A stretch of DNA of 64,000 nucleotides, from the NCBI RefSeq assembly GCF_009728735.1, contig NZ_CP024636.1, forward strand, positions 82,472 through 146,471. Direction: 5' to 3'. Within the stretch, counting starts at the first letter, position 1, and each line of letters starts with the position of its first letter. Below, in pieces: positions 55,762-64,000 of this stretch. The position numbers and the translations under genes were made by a program. A model generated the notes under the pieces. The model worked only from the letters and a program-made list of their open reading frames with translations. It had not been told where the DNA came from and did not search any database. This stretch comes from Pantoea phytobeneficialis (lineage in GTDB: Bacteria; Pseudomonadota; Gammaproteobacteria; Enterobacterales; Enterobacteriaceae).

Positions 55762-58277
55762 AAAATTTGACGCAAACGTTGCTGGCGAGTTCGCTGGCAA
55801 CCGCGCTGCTGCTCGTGCCCGCCTGGGCGGAAACGCCAGCCACGGTAACGCAGGACAGCTCTGCACTGGGGCAAATTCCACCACCGCAGGGCCTTGATAA
55901 CAATGCCGATGCACAACTGAAAGAGGCGGCAGGTAGCACGCCTTATACCCCGGCGGAAACCACGCCAGCGGTCAGCGCACCCGCCGAGAATGCGCCTGCG
56001 GTAGAAAATGATGCACCCGCCGCCGCCAGCGAGTCTCCGGCTCCGGCACCCGAGATGGTTCTGCCGACACCTGCTGCGGCCCCGGTGCCAGCGCCGGTCG
56101 TCGCCGCGCCGCTGAATCAGCCGGTCAGCACCGTGATTTCGGTGGCACAGATGGGCCAGAAGCAGGGCATCGTGTTAACCGGTGGTCAGTTGCAGTCCGG
56201 CATCGTGTTTACCCTGCCGGGTGACGAGGTGATCACCAATGCGCGCCTCAACCTGTCGCTGCGTGTTTCTGCTGCGCTGGCATCGCGTAATACCTCGCTG
56301 CAACTGATGTTGAACGGCCAGCCATTGGGCACGTTGCCACTGGGTTCCACCGACAGCGATACCAGCGATTATCAGCTCGATATCCCGGCGGCGATGGTGG
56401 TGTCCAGCAATAACCTGAGCTTCAAAATCAACGATGCTGACAAGTTGTTGTGCGAGAAAGAGAGCGCGCAGCAATATCAGGTGACCATCCTGCCGAAAAC
56501 CACGCTGAGCATGGAAGGCCAGCAGTTGAACATCGGCACCAGCCTGCGTAACTTCCCGCGTCCGTTTATTGATCCGCTGCGCATGACGCCTGCCAGCGTC
56601 ACCATTGGCTTTGCCTCAAACGTGACGCCGGATACCGTCAGCGCCGCTGCGCTGGTAGCGTCCTGGATGGGCATTCAGTCGGATTACCGTGGCATCCGCT
56701 TCCCGGTGGTACGCGGTGATTTGCCGGAGCACAACGGCATTCTGTTCGGCCATCCTGGCGATAAAATTGGTCCCCTGACTTTCCCGGCGGCCAACGGCCC
56801 GACCTTACAGATGGTCGATAACCCGCTCAACCCGGTGTACAAACTGCTGCTGGTGAGCGGCGCCGATGATACGCAACTGCGTCAGGCGGCCAATCGTCTG
56901 ACGACCCAGCCGCTGACCACCGATGCCAGCAACCTGAATGTGCAGCCGCAGCCGATTGCGCTGCGTAAGCCGTATGACGCCCCGCGCTGGATCAATACCA
57001 GCCGTCCGGTACGTTTGAGCGAGCTACTGCGTAAAGATCAAAGCCTGACCACCACCGGTATCTGGCACGATGCGTTGAGCGTGAACTTCCGCGCCGCGCC
57101 GGATCTGTTTATGTGGGATGGCGACACCATTCCGGTCAACCTGCATTATCGTTTCCCGTCCGAAAGCTGGATTGACGAGAACAATTCGTTCCTTAACGTG
57201 ATGCTGAATGGCACCTTCCTGCGCAACCTGACGGTCAATAAAGTCGGCCTGCTGGAGAGTGCCTGGCATCGTCTCGGTGGCGATGCGCGTCAGGAAAACT
57301 ATGCGCTCAAGCTCGATCCTTATCTGATTTACGGTGACAACCAACTGTCGCTTTACTTCAACATCAAGCCGAAAGCGGATGCCCCTTGCGGCGTGTTGCT
57401 GAACAACAACATCAAGAGCCGCATTGAGGATGACTCGTCGATCGACCTGAGCCATACACGCCACTTCACCATGCTGCCGAATCTGTCGTACTTCGTCGGT
57501 GCTGCCTTCCCGTTCACACGTCTGGCTGACTTCTCGCAGACGGCGCTGTTGCTGCCGGAAAAACCAAGCGATGCCGAGATCTCCACGCTGCTGGATATGG
57601 CAGCGCGTGCCGGTAACGCCACAGGCGTGCCGCTGGCGCAGAACCAGGTGTTATTCGGGATGCCGAATGGCGGCACCAACCTGTCGCGTCTGGAGCAGAG
57701 CGACCTGCTGGCGGTCAGTACCACGCAAAACACCACCTTTAACCAGGCGATGCTGGCGGGAACGCCGTATGAAACCAGCGGCAATACGCTGGGCGTGAAA
57801 GATCCCACTACCTGGGACAAGCTGCGCGGCTGGTTGATGGGCGACTGGTATCGTCAACAACTGGATGCCGATCGCTACTTCTCCTCCAACGAGGCGTGGC
57901 GCGGTTTTGTCAGCTATCGCTCGCCGTGGAACCCCGATCGCCTGGTGGTGATGACGGTGGCGACCAGCGATGACCAGTTACTGCGTCTGCACAACGATTT
58001 GAACTCGGCGCGTATCAACGCCGGTATTCGTGGCGATACCGCCATCATCACCGATGAAAACGGTATCCGCAGCTTCCGCGTCGGGCCGCAGTTCCCGAGC
58101 GGTGAAATGCCCTGGTACATGATGGTGGTGTGGTATGCCAACCAGCACTCCGTGCTGATGGCGCTGGCCGCATTGCTGGTTTCAGCGCTGGTGGGCAGTG
58201 GTGCCTGGGTGATGCTGAGACGTCATGCATGGCGACGTCTTAACCCGCAAGGTGATAGCAAGCCCGGCAAGAAGTAA
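55758..58277 (+). CDS. bcsB: cyclic-di-GMP-binding cellulose synthase subunit BcsB
   Basis: The 839-aa periplasmic subunit has a Sec signal (LLLVPAWAE), then a Pro/Ala-rich stretch at about residues 50-120 (PAETTPAVSAPAENAPAVEN), the BcsB carbohydrate-binding and flavodoxin-like repeats (DNPLNPVYKLLLVSG, PVNLHYRFPSESWIDENNSF), and a C-terminal membrane anchor (SVLMALAALLVSALVGSGAW) that packs on BcsA. It guides the nascent glucan through the periplasm. The low-complexity linker is longer than in E. coli BcsB. The start overlaps bcsA by 4 nt (ATGA). Confidence 0.95.
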   Translation: MKNLTQTLLASSLATALLLVPAWAETPATVTQDSSALGQIPPPQGLDNNADAQLKEAAGSTPYTPAETTPAVSAPAENAPAVENDAPAAASESPAPAPEMVLPTPAAAPVPAPVVAAPLNQPVSTVISVAQMGQKQGIVLTGGQLQSGIVFTLPGDEVITNARLNLSLRVSAALASRNTSLQLMLNGQPLGTLPLGSTDSDTSDYQLDIPAAMVVSSNNLSFKINDADKLLCEKESAQQYQVTILPKTTLSMEGQQLNIGTSLRNFPRPFIDPLRMTPASVTIGFASNVTPDTVSAAALVASWMGIQSDYRGIRFPVVRGDLPEHNGILFGHPGDKIGPLTFPAANGPTLQMVDNPLNPVYKLLLVSGADDTQLRQAANRLTTQPLTTDASNLNVQPQPIALRKPYDAPRWINTSRPVRLSELLRKDQSLTTTGIWHDALSVNFRAAPDLFMWDGDTIPVNLHYRFPSESWIDENNSFLNVMLNGTFLRNLTVNKVGLLESAWHRLGGDARQENYALKLDPYLIYGDNQLSLYFNIKPKADAPCGVLLNNNIKSRIEDDSSIDLSHTRHFTMLPNLSYFVGAAFPFTRLADFSQTALLLPEKPSDAEISTLLDMAARAGNATGVPLAQNQVLFGMPNGGTNLSRLEQSDLLAVSTTQNTTFNQAMLAGTPYETSGNTLGVKDPTTWDKLRGWLMGDWYRQQLDADRYFSSNEAWRGFVSYRSPWNPDRLVVMTVATSDDQLLRLHNDLNSARINAGIRGDTAIITDENGIRSFRVGPQFPSGEMPWYMMVVWYANQHSVLMALAALLVSALVGSGAWVMLRRHAWRRLNPQGDSKPGKK

Positions 58278-58288
58278 GGATAAAAATA

Positions 58289-61200
58289 ATGAAAAAACAT
58301 CTGATAAGCGCCGGTATTCGCCATGCCCTGATTCTGGGTGGGGCACTGACTCTCTCTCAGCCGCTGCTGGCGGCGGAGAGCACCAACCCTGCGTTACAAG
58401 CGCTGTTCGATCAGGCGGCTTACTGGCACCAGAAAGCGCATGACGATTTAGCCCAGGCCTCGCTGCAAAAAGTGCTGATGGTGGAACCCAATAACACCCA
58501 GGCGCTGTACCTGCTGGCGTTATATGCCCAGCAAAGTGGCGATAACGTGGGCGCCGCGCAATGGCGCGCCCGCCTGAACCAGGTGTCGCCCAACGATGCG
58601 CATCTGACGGAGCTTGATAACGCTCGCCAGCTGCAAAGTATCCCGCAGTCACAGTTGTCACTGGCGCGTCAGCAGGCGCGCAGCGGCAACATCGCCGCAG
58701 CTTTGCAAACCTGGCGCAATACCTTTAGTGGCAATGAGCCGCCGCCGAGTGTCGCTGCCGAATATTATCTGACGATGGCCGGTGACCGATCGATGCTACC
58801 GCAGGCGGTCGAAGCGTTGCGTCAATTCTCCGCCGAACATCCGCAGGATACCGGGGCCAAACTGGCGCTGGGCAAGGCAATGACGTACCAGGAATCGACG
58901 CGTCGCGAAGGTATCGATCTGCTGGCGACGATGGCCGATGGCAACAAAGATGCTGACCGTTCGCTGCGCCAGGCGCTGCTGTGGCTTGGCCCGCAGGCTT
59001 CTGATGCGTCGTTGTATCAGACCTGGCAGCAACGCCATCCGCAGGACAACGCGGTGATGGATTATTACCGTAAAAATGTCGGCGGCGCGGAGAAAGGGGC
59101 TGGCTTTACGGCCCTGAACAGCGGCGATGTCAGCAGCGCCCAGAACAACTTCCAGAAAGTGTTGCAGGCCAACCCGCAGGATGCCGATGCGCTGGCCGGT
59201 ATGGGTTACGTGGCGCAGCGCGCCGGACGTTATTCTGAAGCGGCTGATTACCTGACGCGCGCTGCGCAGTTGGGCGGGGATCAGAGCGAACAGCGCCAGA
59301 AACAGGCGGCTGATGCCCGTTTCTATGCGCAACTGGCAACGGCCCAGCAGGCACTGAAGAATGGCGACAGCGCTCAGGCGCTGGCGTTGAGCGAGCCACT
59401 GACTCAGGCTGAAGGCGAGAAAGGCACTTCAGCCAAATTGTTCCGCGCAGATGTGCTGCGTCGTACCAATCAGTTACCGCAGGCGGAGCAAACTTACCGT
59501 TCGATCCTGCAAAGCGAGCCGGATAACCGTAACGCGAAAGAAGGGTTGTTTTACGTGCTGCGTCAGCAGAATCGTAGCGCCGAAGCCAATACGTTGTTGG
59601 CCTCGCTGCCGGACAGCGTGCGTCAGAGCGTGGCACCGCGCGGCAGCAGCACCGATCCAATCCGCCAGCAGGCGAAGCGTGAGCTGGCGGCAGGTAACAA
59701 TGCAGCGGCGATTGCCACCCTGCAACAGGGCATCGCGCGTAACCCTAACGATGGCTGGCTGCGTCTCGATCTGGCGCGCATCTATCGTGGTCAGGGCGAT
59801 AGTATGATGGCGGCGAATATTATGCAGCCGACCATGCGTACCGGTGCCAGCACCAATGAACTCTACGCCGGTGCGTTGAATGCCAGCGAAAGCGGTGCCT
59901 GGCAACAAGCCAGCCTGCTGCTGGCGCGCATTCCCAACAGCAGCAAAAGCAGCGACATGCGCGAACTGGCGCAACGCGTGAACTTTAACCTGCAAATGAA
60001 CACCGCCGATCAGTATCTGGCGCAGGGTTCGAATGCCGCAGCAGCGAATACGCTGCGCGCGCTGGCGTCGAATCCGCCAGCGAATCCGGTGGACGCGGGT
60101 AATCTGGCGCAGAAACTGGCGAAAGCGGGTGACCTCACCACCGCGGTGTCCGTGGTGCGTAGCAATATGCAGCGCGGCGTGCAGGGCAACGCCGGCGATT
60201 ACGCTGCGCAGGTGGCGGTCCTCAATCAGGCCGGTTTGACCACCGAAGCGCAGAGCTTCCTCAGCAGCCCGGAATTGCAGGCTCGCAGTACGCCGACGCA
60301 ATTGGCTGGGATTCGCAACGGCTACGTTATCAACGAAGTGGATCGCCTGCGTGAGCAGAAACAATACGCCGCCGCTTATGACAAACTGGTGGGGGCGCTG
60401 CAACACGATCCGCAGAACCGCGATCTGATGTTCGCGATGGCGCGTCTGTACCAATCCGGCAAGATGAACAAAGAAGCGGGCGTGGTGTATGACTACCTGA
60501 TGACCCAGGACACCCCGACCCAGGATGCGCGTGAAGGGGCGATCAATGTGGCGCTGGCACAGAACGATGTGCAGAAAGCCAATACCCTGACGCGTGGCCT
60601 GCGTAATGAGCAAACGCCGGACCGTCTGCTGTTGCTGGCGCGAGTGGCGGAAGCCAACGGTGAGCACAGCCAGGCGATGAGTTATCTGCGCACCGCCCGC
60701 GGCCAGTTGATTGGCTTGCAGGGTGCACAAACCGGCAGCGTACCGACCGTGGGTGGTCTGGCGTTGGCGGATAACCCGTTTATCAACCGCAGCACCTCAC
60801 CGGTAGGGCGCACGCCTTCCAGCTACGGTACGGTGATGCCGTGGCAATCCTCGCCGGATGCCACCAGCAGCGCCAGTGGCGTAACGCTGGCGAGCAATAC
60901 CCCGGCGGTGCAGCAGAGCCGTACACTGAAGCAGATCGACGATATGATGGACGATTTGCAGGAGAAAACCGGCACCTGGACTCAGGGCCAGTTGCAGGTA
61001 CGTGGACGTGATGGCGAATCGGGGCTGAGTAAGTTGACCGAAGCCAAAGCACCGCTGACCTTCTCCACCGTGCCGTTTGGTGATTCGCGCTTCGACTTTA
61101 CCATGACGCCGATTTCCCTGTCGGCGGGCAGTGCCGCGGGCGATGCCTGGCGTCGTTTCGGTACTAACGCGCTGATTCAGGGCGGCGTGGTTGCGGCGGG

Positions 61201-62092
61201 TGATGCTGAAGTCACCGATGTGCCTTCTTCTTCGACCAATTCGCAGAAAGGCAACGGGGTTGAGCTGAATATGGCGCTGCGTGGCGATAGCTACAAAATC
61301 GACCTTGGCAGTACGCCGCTCGGCCAGGATCTCAGCACTATGGTGGGTGGCATCCAGTGGTCGCCGAAGCTGACTGACTTCCTGACGCTGATCCTGACCG
61401 GAGAGCGTCGTGCGGTAACGGACAGCCTGCTGTCGTATGTTGGCGCAGAAGATACCGCCAGCGGTAAGAAATGGGGCCAGGTGACGAAAAACGGCGGCAA
61501 CGCGCTGCTGAGCTACGACAACGGTGACGCCGGTTTCTATGTTGGTGGTGGTGCCTACAGCTATATTGGCGAGAACGTCGCCAGCAACAACAGCGTGCAG
61601 GCCACCGCAGGCGCCTATGTACGTCCGTTCCATTACGACGACCGCGAACTGAAGGTGGGTATGAGCCTGTCGTGGATGGACTTCTCGAAAAACCTCAGCT
61701 ACTTCAGCTATGGCCAGGGCGGTTATTTCAGCCCGCAGAACTACGCATCGATCTCGTTCCCTGTCGACTTCTCGCGTACCTTTGATGACCTGAAGGTGAA
61801 TATCGGTGGTTCGATCGGTTATCAGTCCTACAGCCAGGACAGAAGCGCTTACTTCCCGAATGATCCTTCATTGCAATCTCAGTTGCAGGCAATGGCGGAT
61901 GCGGGTTACGTCAAGAGCGCCTACTACGAAGGCGATAGCAAAAACGGCATTGGTTATAACCTGCATGCCGGGGCTGACTATAAGATCAACAAAGATCTCA
62001 CCCTGGGTGGTCAGTTAGGCTATGACACCTTCGGTGATTACAACGAGACTACCGCGAATCTGTACTTCCGCTACATGTTCGGAGACAACTAA
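58289..62092 (+). CDS. bcsC: cellulose synthase outer-membrane subunit BcsC
   Basis: The 1267-aa protein has a signal peptide (ending QPLLAAE), a long periplasmic TPR superhelix over about residues 30-800 (for example QNNFQKVLQANPQDADALAG), a linker and a C-terminal outer-membrane beta-barrel (about 930-1267; YVGGGAYSYIGENVASNN, ending YFRYMFGDN with the usual terminal aromatic pattern). It exports cellulose across the outer membrane. It is slightly longer than E. coli BcsC (1157). Its stop overlaps the bcsD start by one base (TAATG). Long open frames on the opposite strand are GC-driven shadows. Confidence 0.95.
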   Translation: MKKHLISAGIRHALILGGALTLSQPLLAAESTNPALQALFDQAAYWHQKAHDDLAQASLQKVLMVEPNNTQALYLLALYAQQSGDNVGAAQWRARLNQVSPNDAHLTELDNARQLQSIPQSQLSLARQQARSGNIAAALQTWRNTFSGNEPPPSVAAEYYLTMAGDRSMLPQAVEALRQFSAEHPQDTGAKLALGKAMTYQESTRREGIDLLATMADGNKDADRSLRQALLWLGPQASDASLYQTWQQRHPQDNAVMDYYRKNVGGAEKGAGFTALNSGDVSSAQNNFQKVLQANPQDADALAGMGYVAQRAGRYSEAADYLTRAAQLGGDQSEQRQKQAADARFYAQLATAQQALKNGDSAQALALSEPLTQAEGEKGTSAKLFRADVLRRTNQLPQAEQTYRSILQSEPDNRNAKEGLFYVLRQQNRSAEANTLLASLPDSVRQSVAPRGSSTDPIRQQAKRELAAGNNAAAIATLQQGIARNPNDGWLRLDLARIYRGQGDSMMAANIMQPTMRTGASTNELYAGALNASESGAWQQASLLLARIPNSSKSSDMRELAQRVNFNLQMNTADQYLAQGSNAAAANTLRALASNPPANPVDAGNLAQKLAKAGDLTTAVSVVRSNMQRGVQGNAGDYAAQVAVLNQAGLTTEAQSFLSSPELQARSTPTQLAGIRNGYVINEVDRLREQKQYAAAYDKLVGALQHDPQNRDLMFAMARLYQSGKMNKEAGVVYDYLMTQDTPTQDAREGAINVALAQNDVQKANTLTRGLRNEQTPDRLLLLARVAEANGEHSQAMSYLRTARGQLIGLQGAQTGSVPTVGGLALADNPFINRSTSPVGRTPSSYGTVMPWQSSPDATSSASGVTLASNTPAVQQSRTLKQIDDMMDDLQEKTGTWTQGQLQVRGRDGESGLSKLTEAKAPLTFSTVPFGDSRFDFTMTPISLSAGSAAGDAWRRFGTNALIQGGVVAAGDAEVTDVPSSSTNSQKGNGVELNMALRGDSYKIDLGSTPLGQDLSTMVGGIQWSPKLTDFLTLILTGERRAVTDSLLSYVGAEDTASGKKWGQVTKNGGNALLSYDNGDAGFYVGGGAYSYIGENVASNNSVQATAGAYVRPFHYDDRELKVGMSLSWMDFSKNLSYFSYGQGGYFSPQNYASISFPVDFSRTFDDLKVNIGGSIGYQSYSQDRSAYFPNDPSLQSQLQAMADAGYVKSAYYEGDSKNGIGYNLHAGADYKINKDLTLGGQLGYDTFGDYNETTANLYFRYMFGDN

Positions 62093-62538
62093 TGAGTGAG
62101 CAATTGGCAGCCCGCGTCAATCACCCGCATCAGCCGGGCTGGTTTGATCTGGTTAGCGTGATGATTGAAGGCATGCTGGATAATGCCGGAGAGGAAGCCG
62201 AAGGTTTCCTCAACCAGGTGGGCGAATCGCTGGCGGCGCGCTATCCTTTGGCGGAGGCGCGCACCGTTCAGGATCTTGAGCGTGAAATGAATTTGCAGCT
62301 GGCGCGTTTTAGCTGGGGCTTTGCCCAATTACAGCCGATGGAGAACGCCATTCTGATTCAGCACCATGCGTTACCGGCGGGAGACAACCGGGTGAATAGC
62401 GAACGCTGGCAGTTGGCATTTAGCGCCGTGCTGGCCGGGGTGTATGCCCGCTGGCTTCAGGACCAGGGCGGCAGCGTCAAGGTTCCTCTTACCCTTGAAA
62501 AGCTCGATGGCAGTACGCTGCACTACCGATATCAATAG
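62092..62538 (+). CDS. bcsD: cellulose synthase subunit BcsD
   Basis: The 148-aa protein has the BcsD-family features: FLNQVGESLAARYPLAEA, MNLQLARFSWGFAQLQ and a C-terminal VPLTLEKLDGSTLHYRY. In Acetobacter-type synthases BcsD forms a periplasmic ring that helps order glucan chains into crystalline fibres; its presence marks a BcsD-type (type I) operon, unlike the E. coli K-12 bcs locus. No signal peptide is visible, as is usual for the family. It lies between bcsC and bcsZ. Confidence 0.9.
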   Translation: MSEQLAARVNHPHQPGWFDLVSVMIEGMLDNAGEEAEGFLNQVGESLAARYPLAEARTVQDLEREMNLQLARFSWGFAQLQPMENAILIQHHALPAGDNRVNSERWQLAFSAVLAGVYARWLQDQGGSVKVPLTLEKLDGSTLHYRYQ

Positions 62539-62547
62539 GAAGCTGAG

Positions 62548-63555
62548 ATGAGTGTTAAGCCGTTCTGGCGTCAATGGATACTCTGTTTCATGGTGATGTT
62601 TTTTAGTGCCCAGGCGGCCGCAGATGGCTGGAGTACCTTTAAAAGTCGCTTTATGAGCAACGATGGTCGTATCAGCGATACCGCCAATAACAACGTCAGC
62701 CATACCGAAGGCCAGGGCTACGGCATGTTGCTGGCGGTAGCCAATGACGATCGCCCGACCTTTGATAAGCTGTGGCAGTGGACGCAGACCCATCTGCGCA
62801 ATCCGCAAAACGATCTGTTTTACTGGCGTTATACCCCAGGTGCGACCGATCCCGTCGCTGACAAAAATAACGCGTCGGATGGTGATGTCCTGATTGCCTG
62901 GGCCTTGCAGCGTGGGGCGCAGAAGTGGTCCTCTGCCAGTTACCAGCAGGCGTCTGATCGTATCCAGCGGGCGATTGTGAAGCACAACGTGATCACCTAT
63001 GCCGGGCATACCGTGATGCTGCCGGGTGTGCAGGGTTTCAATAAAACCAGTTTTATCGTACTCAATCCGTCCTATTTCCTGTTCCCGGCATGGCGTGAGT
63101 TTGCTGAGCACAGCCATTTGCGCGTCTGGAATCAGTTGATTGATGATGGCATGGACCTGCTGGGCGATATGCATTTCGGCAAAAGTGGTTTGCCGCTCGA
63201 TTGGGTGGCGCTGAATGCGGATGGCTCGGTTGCGCCAGCGGTCGGGTATTCCAACCGCTTTAGCTATGACGCGATTCGTATCCCACTGAATATCTGGTGG
63301 TACGATCCGCAAAGCCTGCGTCTGGTGCCCTACCAGCGTGTCTGGCAGGCCTATGGGCGCTTAACCACCCCGGCGTGGTTTGATGTGCTGGCGAACACGC
63401 CCGCGCCTTACAACCTCGACGGCGGCTTGCTGGCGATTAGGGATTTGACGCTGAGCGAGACGGGTTATCTCAGTGACCGGCTGGCACCAGATCAGAACTA
63501 CTTTTCTGCCAGTTTGCAGTTGCTGACCTGGATGGCATATCAGGAAAGGCGCTGA
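62548..63555 (+). CDS. bcsZ: periplasmic endo-beta-1,4-glucanase BcsZ (GH8)
   Basis: The 335-aa glycoside hydrolase family 8 enzyme has a signal peptide ending SAQAAADG. The catalytic acid is Glu54 in [14 protein letters not shown] and the base region includes Asp241 in [23 protein letters not shown] is the third family motif. It trims cellulose in the periplasm and influences fibre yield. It starts 9 bp after bcsD and ends the operon. Confidence 0.95.
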   Translation: MSVKPFWRQWILCFMVMFFSAQAAADGWSTFKSRFMSNDGRISDTANNNVSHTEGQGYGMLLAVANDDRPTFDKLWQWTQTHLRNPQNDLFYWRYTPGATDPVADKNNASDGDVLIAWALQRGAQKWSSASYQQASDRIQRAIVKHNVITYAGHTVMLPGVQGFNKTSFIVLNPSYFLFPAWREFAEHSHLRVWNQLIDDGMDLLGDMHFGKSGLPLDWVALNADGSVAPAVGYSNRFSYDAIRIPLNIWWYDPQSLRLVPYQRVWQAYGRLTTPAWFDVLANTPAPYNLDGGLLAIRDLTLSETGYLSDRLAPDQNYFSASLQLLTWMAYQERR

Positions 63556-63706
63556 TGCGCTGAAGTTTGGGGGCGGTTTCGTTCGCACTGGCGTGATTTC
63601 GTTCGCCACAGGCTGAAGTAGTTTCAGTTCGCCGGTGCGGCGACCGAGCAAAGGGCGCCTGGCCGCGCCCTCTGCACTCCCCGGCCCTGCGCCAGCCTCT
63701 TTTTTT
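63556..63706 (+). other. post-bcs intergenic segment with hairpin
   Basis: After bcsZ come a near-repeated GTTTCGTTCGC motif (63586 and 63597 area), a perfect 7-bp stem AGGGCGC/GCGCCCT (63652-63658 with 63665-63671) and a T-tract at 63699-63706. It may end bcs transcription, but stem and T-tract are too far apart for a simple terminator. Confidence 0.4.
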
Positions 63707-63726
63707 GCGCGATAAATCGCGCCGCT
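63707..63726. repeat. REP-like unit interrupted by the IS110-family element
   Basis: GCGCGATAAATCGCGCCGCT is identical to the other copies but stops before their ACG; the next bases (TGTATC) do not match any copy. The break is just after the CT at 63725-63726. Confidence 0.85.
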
Positions 63727-63739
63727 TGTATCTTGAAGT

Positions 63740-63930
63740 TGTAACTGGTTAGCTACCCGTTACACGAAACGGAGGCAGCTTGTCGCGCCGCTTAAGACCC
63801 GATCTTGTGCCGTAGCTTAAAGCCCTCCGTTTCTCCTTTCACGCCAGCATCTACTCTGAACGGTAACCAGAAGCTCTGACTTCGTATGTACAAGGCAAGA
63901 TGGCGTGATGGTTCATGTGAAAGGGAGCTG
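63740..63930 (+). ncRNA. candidate bridge RNA of the IS110-family element
   Basis: A 10-bp stem (63766-63775 with 63824-63833) encloses a loop holding TCGCGCCGCT (63783-63792), identical to the left half of the insertion target, a small AAGA/TCTT hairpin (63794-63806), and CCGTAG (63810-63815), the reverse complement of CTACGG on the right side of intact copies. A second hairpin (63870-63883) is followed by TACAAG (63889-63894), the reverse complement of the element's own left end CTTGTA. This is the order of target- and donor-guide segments in known bridge RNAs; exact RNA ends are a guess. Confidence 0.68.
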
Positions 63931-63934
63931 TCTT

Positions 63935-64000
63935 ATGATTTATCTCGGTATTGATGTCAGTAAAAACAAACTCGACCTCTGCCTGTTGCCCGGCAACGGG
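63935..64000 (+). CDS. IS110-family transposase/recombinase (partial, N-terminus)
   Basis: The ATG at 63935 follows AAGGGAG by 7 bases and opens a frame to the window edge reading MIYLGIDVSKNKLDLCLLPG. GIDVSK is the typical N-terminal motif of the IS110 DEDD (RuvC-like) domain, with the first catalytic Asp. The rest, including the C-terminal catalytic-serine domain, is outside the window. IS110 recombinases act with a bridge RNA that pairs with target and donor DNA. Confidence 0.88.
   Translation, partial: MIYLGIDVSKNKLDLCLLPGNG

Larger units (their letters stand above)
63725..64000 (+). mobile_element. IS110-family insertion sequence, left end (continues beyond window)
   Basis: The element starts at the CT inside the interrupted repeat and has a 208-bp noncoding left end before its transposase gene. 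Such a long left end is typical of the IS110 (not IS1111) group, where it encodes the bridge RNA. There are no terminal inverted repeats to see on this side. The right end lies outside the window. Confidence 0.8.

Noticed and set aside
59474..60730. 418-codon minus-strand open frame (and others) opposite bcsC
   Set aside because: The TPR repeats of bcsC on the plus strand explain the coding pattern; the antisense frame is His/Arg/Gln-rich without domain features.

Overview
The window looks like a chromosomal segment of an Enterobacterales bacterium, most likely Erwiniaceae (Pantoea/Erwinia-like). This is inferred from protein similarity recalled from E. coli (GlyQS, SelAB, FdoGHI, MtlADR, DppABCDF, EptB, proK) and from partly conserved E. 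coli gene order, combined with a BcsD-containing cellulose operon and a local family of palindromic repeats. No database search was possible.

Layout. 1-3.7 kb: the 5' part of a RidA-family gene (minus) and glyQS. 3.8-14.3 kb: a selenocysteine/formate block: selB, selA and yibF, then fdhE-fdoI-fdoH-fdoG (all minus), with fdhD divergent. fdoG carries an in-frame UGA followed by a SECIS hairpin. 14.3-17.4 kb: a DeoR-type regulator divergent from a class III aminotransferase-fold enzyme, then sodA. 17.5-23.9 kb: a VirK/YbjX protein, yibL, the mannitol operon mtlA-mtlD-mtlR with four CRP-like sites upstream, and the lipoprotein gene yiaF. 24-31.8 kb: a GntR regulator, a complete peptide-type ABC transporter and a gamma-glutamyltransferase, in one minus-strand operon. 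32.2-40.2 kb: a guanidine-I (ykkC) riboswitch heading an ABC transporter, two carboxyguanidine-deiminase-type subunits and a 1197-aa urea/guanidine carboxylase. 40.4-44.6 kb: yiaG, a small HD hydrolase, ohrR-ohr, eptB and tRNA-Pro(CGG). 45.3-51.1 kb: dppABCDF. 52.1-63.6 kb: a cellulose synthase operon bcsO-Q-A-B-C-D-Z. 63.7-64 kb: the left end of an IS110-family element.

Functional links. selA/selB make and deliver selenocysteine, which the neighbouring fdoG needs; fdhD and fdhE mature the same enzyme. The riboswitch operon forms a guanidine uptake and carboxylation/deimination route to allophanate, but no allophanate hydrolase gene follows it. Two peptide transporters are present, one tied to a gamma-glutamyl hydrolase and one the general dipeptide system.

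Three patterns stand out. (1) About ten copies of a REP-like palindrome (core GCGCGATAAATCGCGC) sit between genes. (2) The IS110-family element is inserted exactly at the CT of one of these palindromes, and its noncoding left end carries short sequences matching the left and right halves of that target and the element's own left end, in the layout expected of a bridge RNA. (3) Downstream of dppF lies a roughly 590-bp inverted duplication of a structured element with compensatory stem changes.
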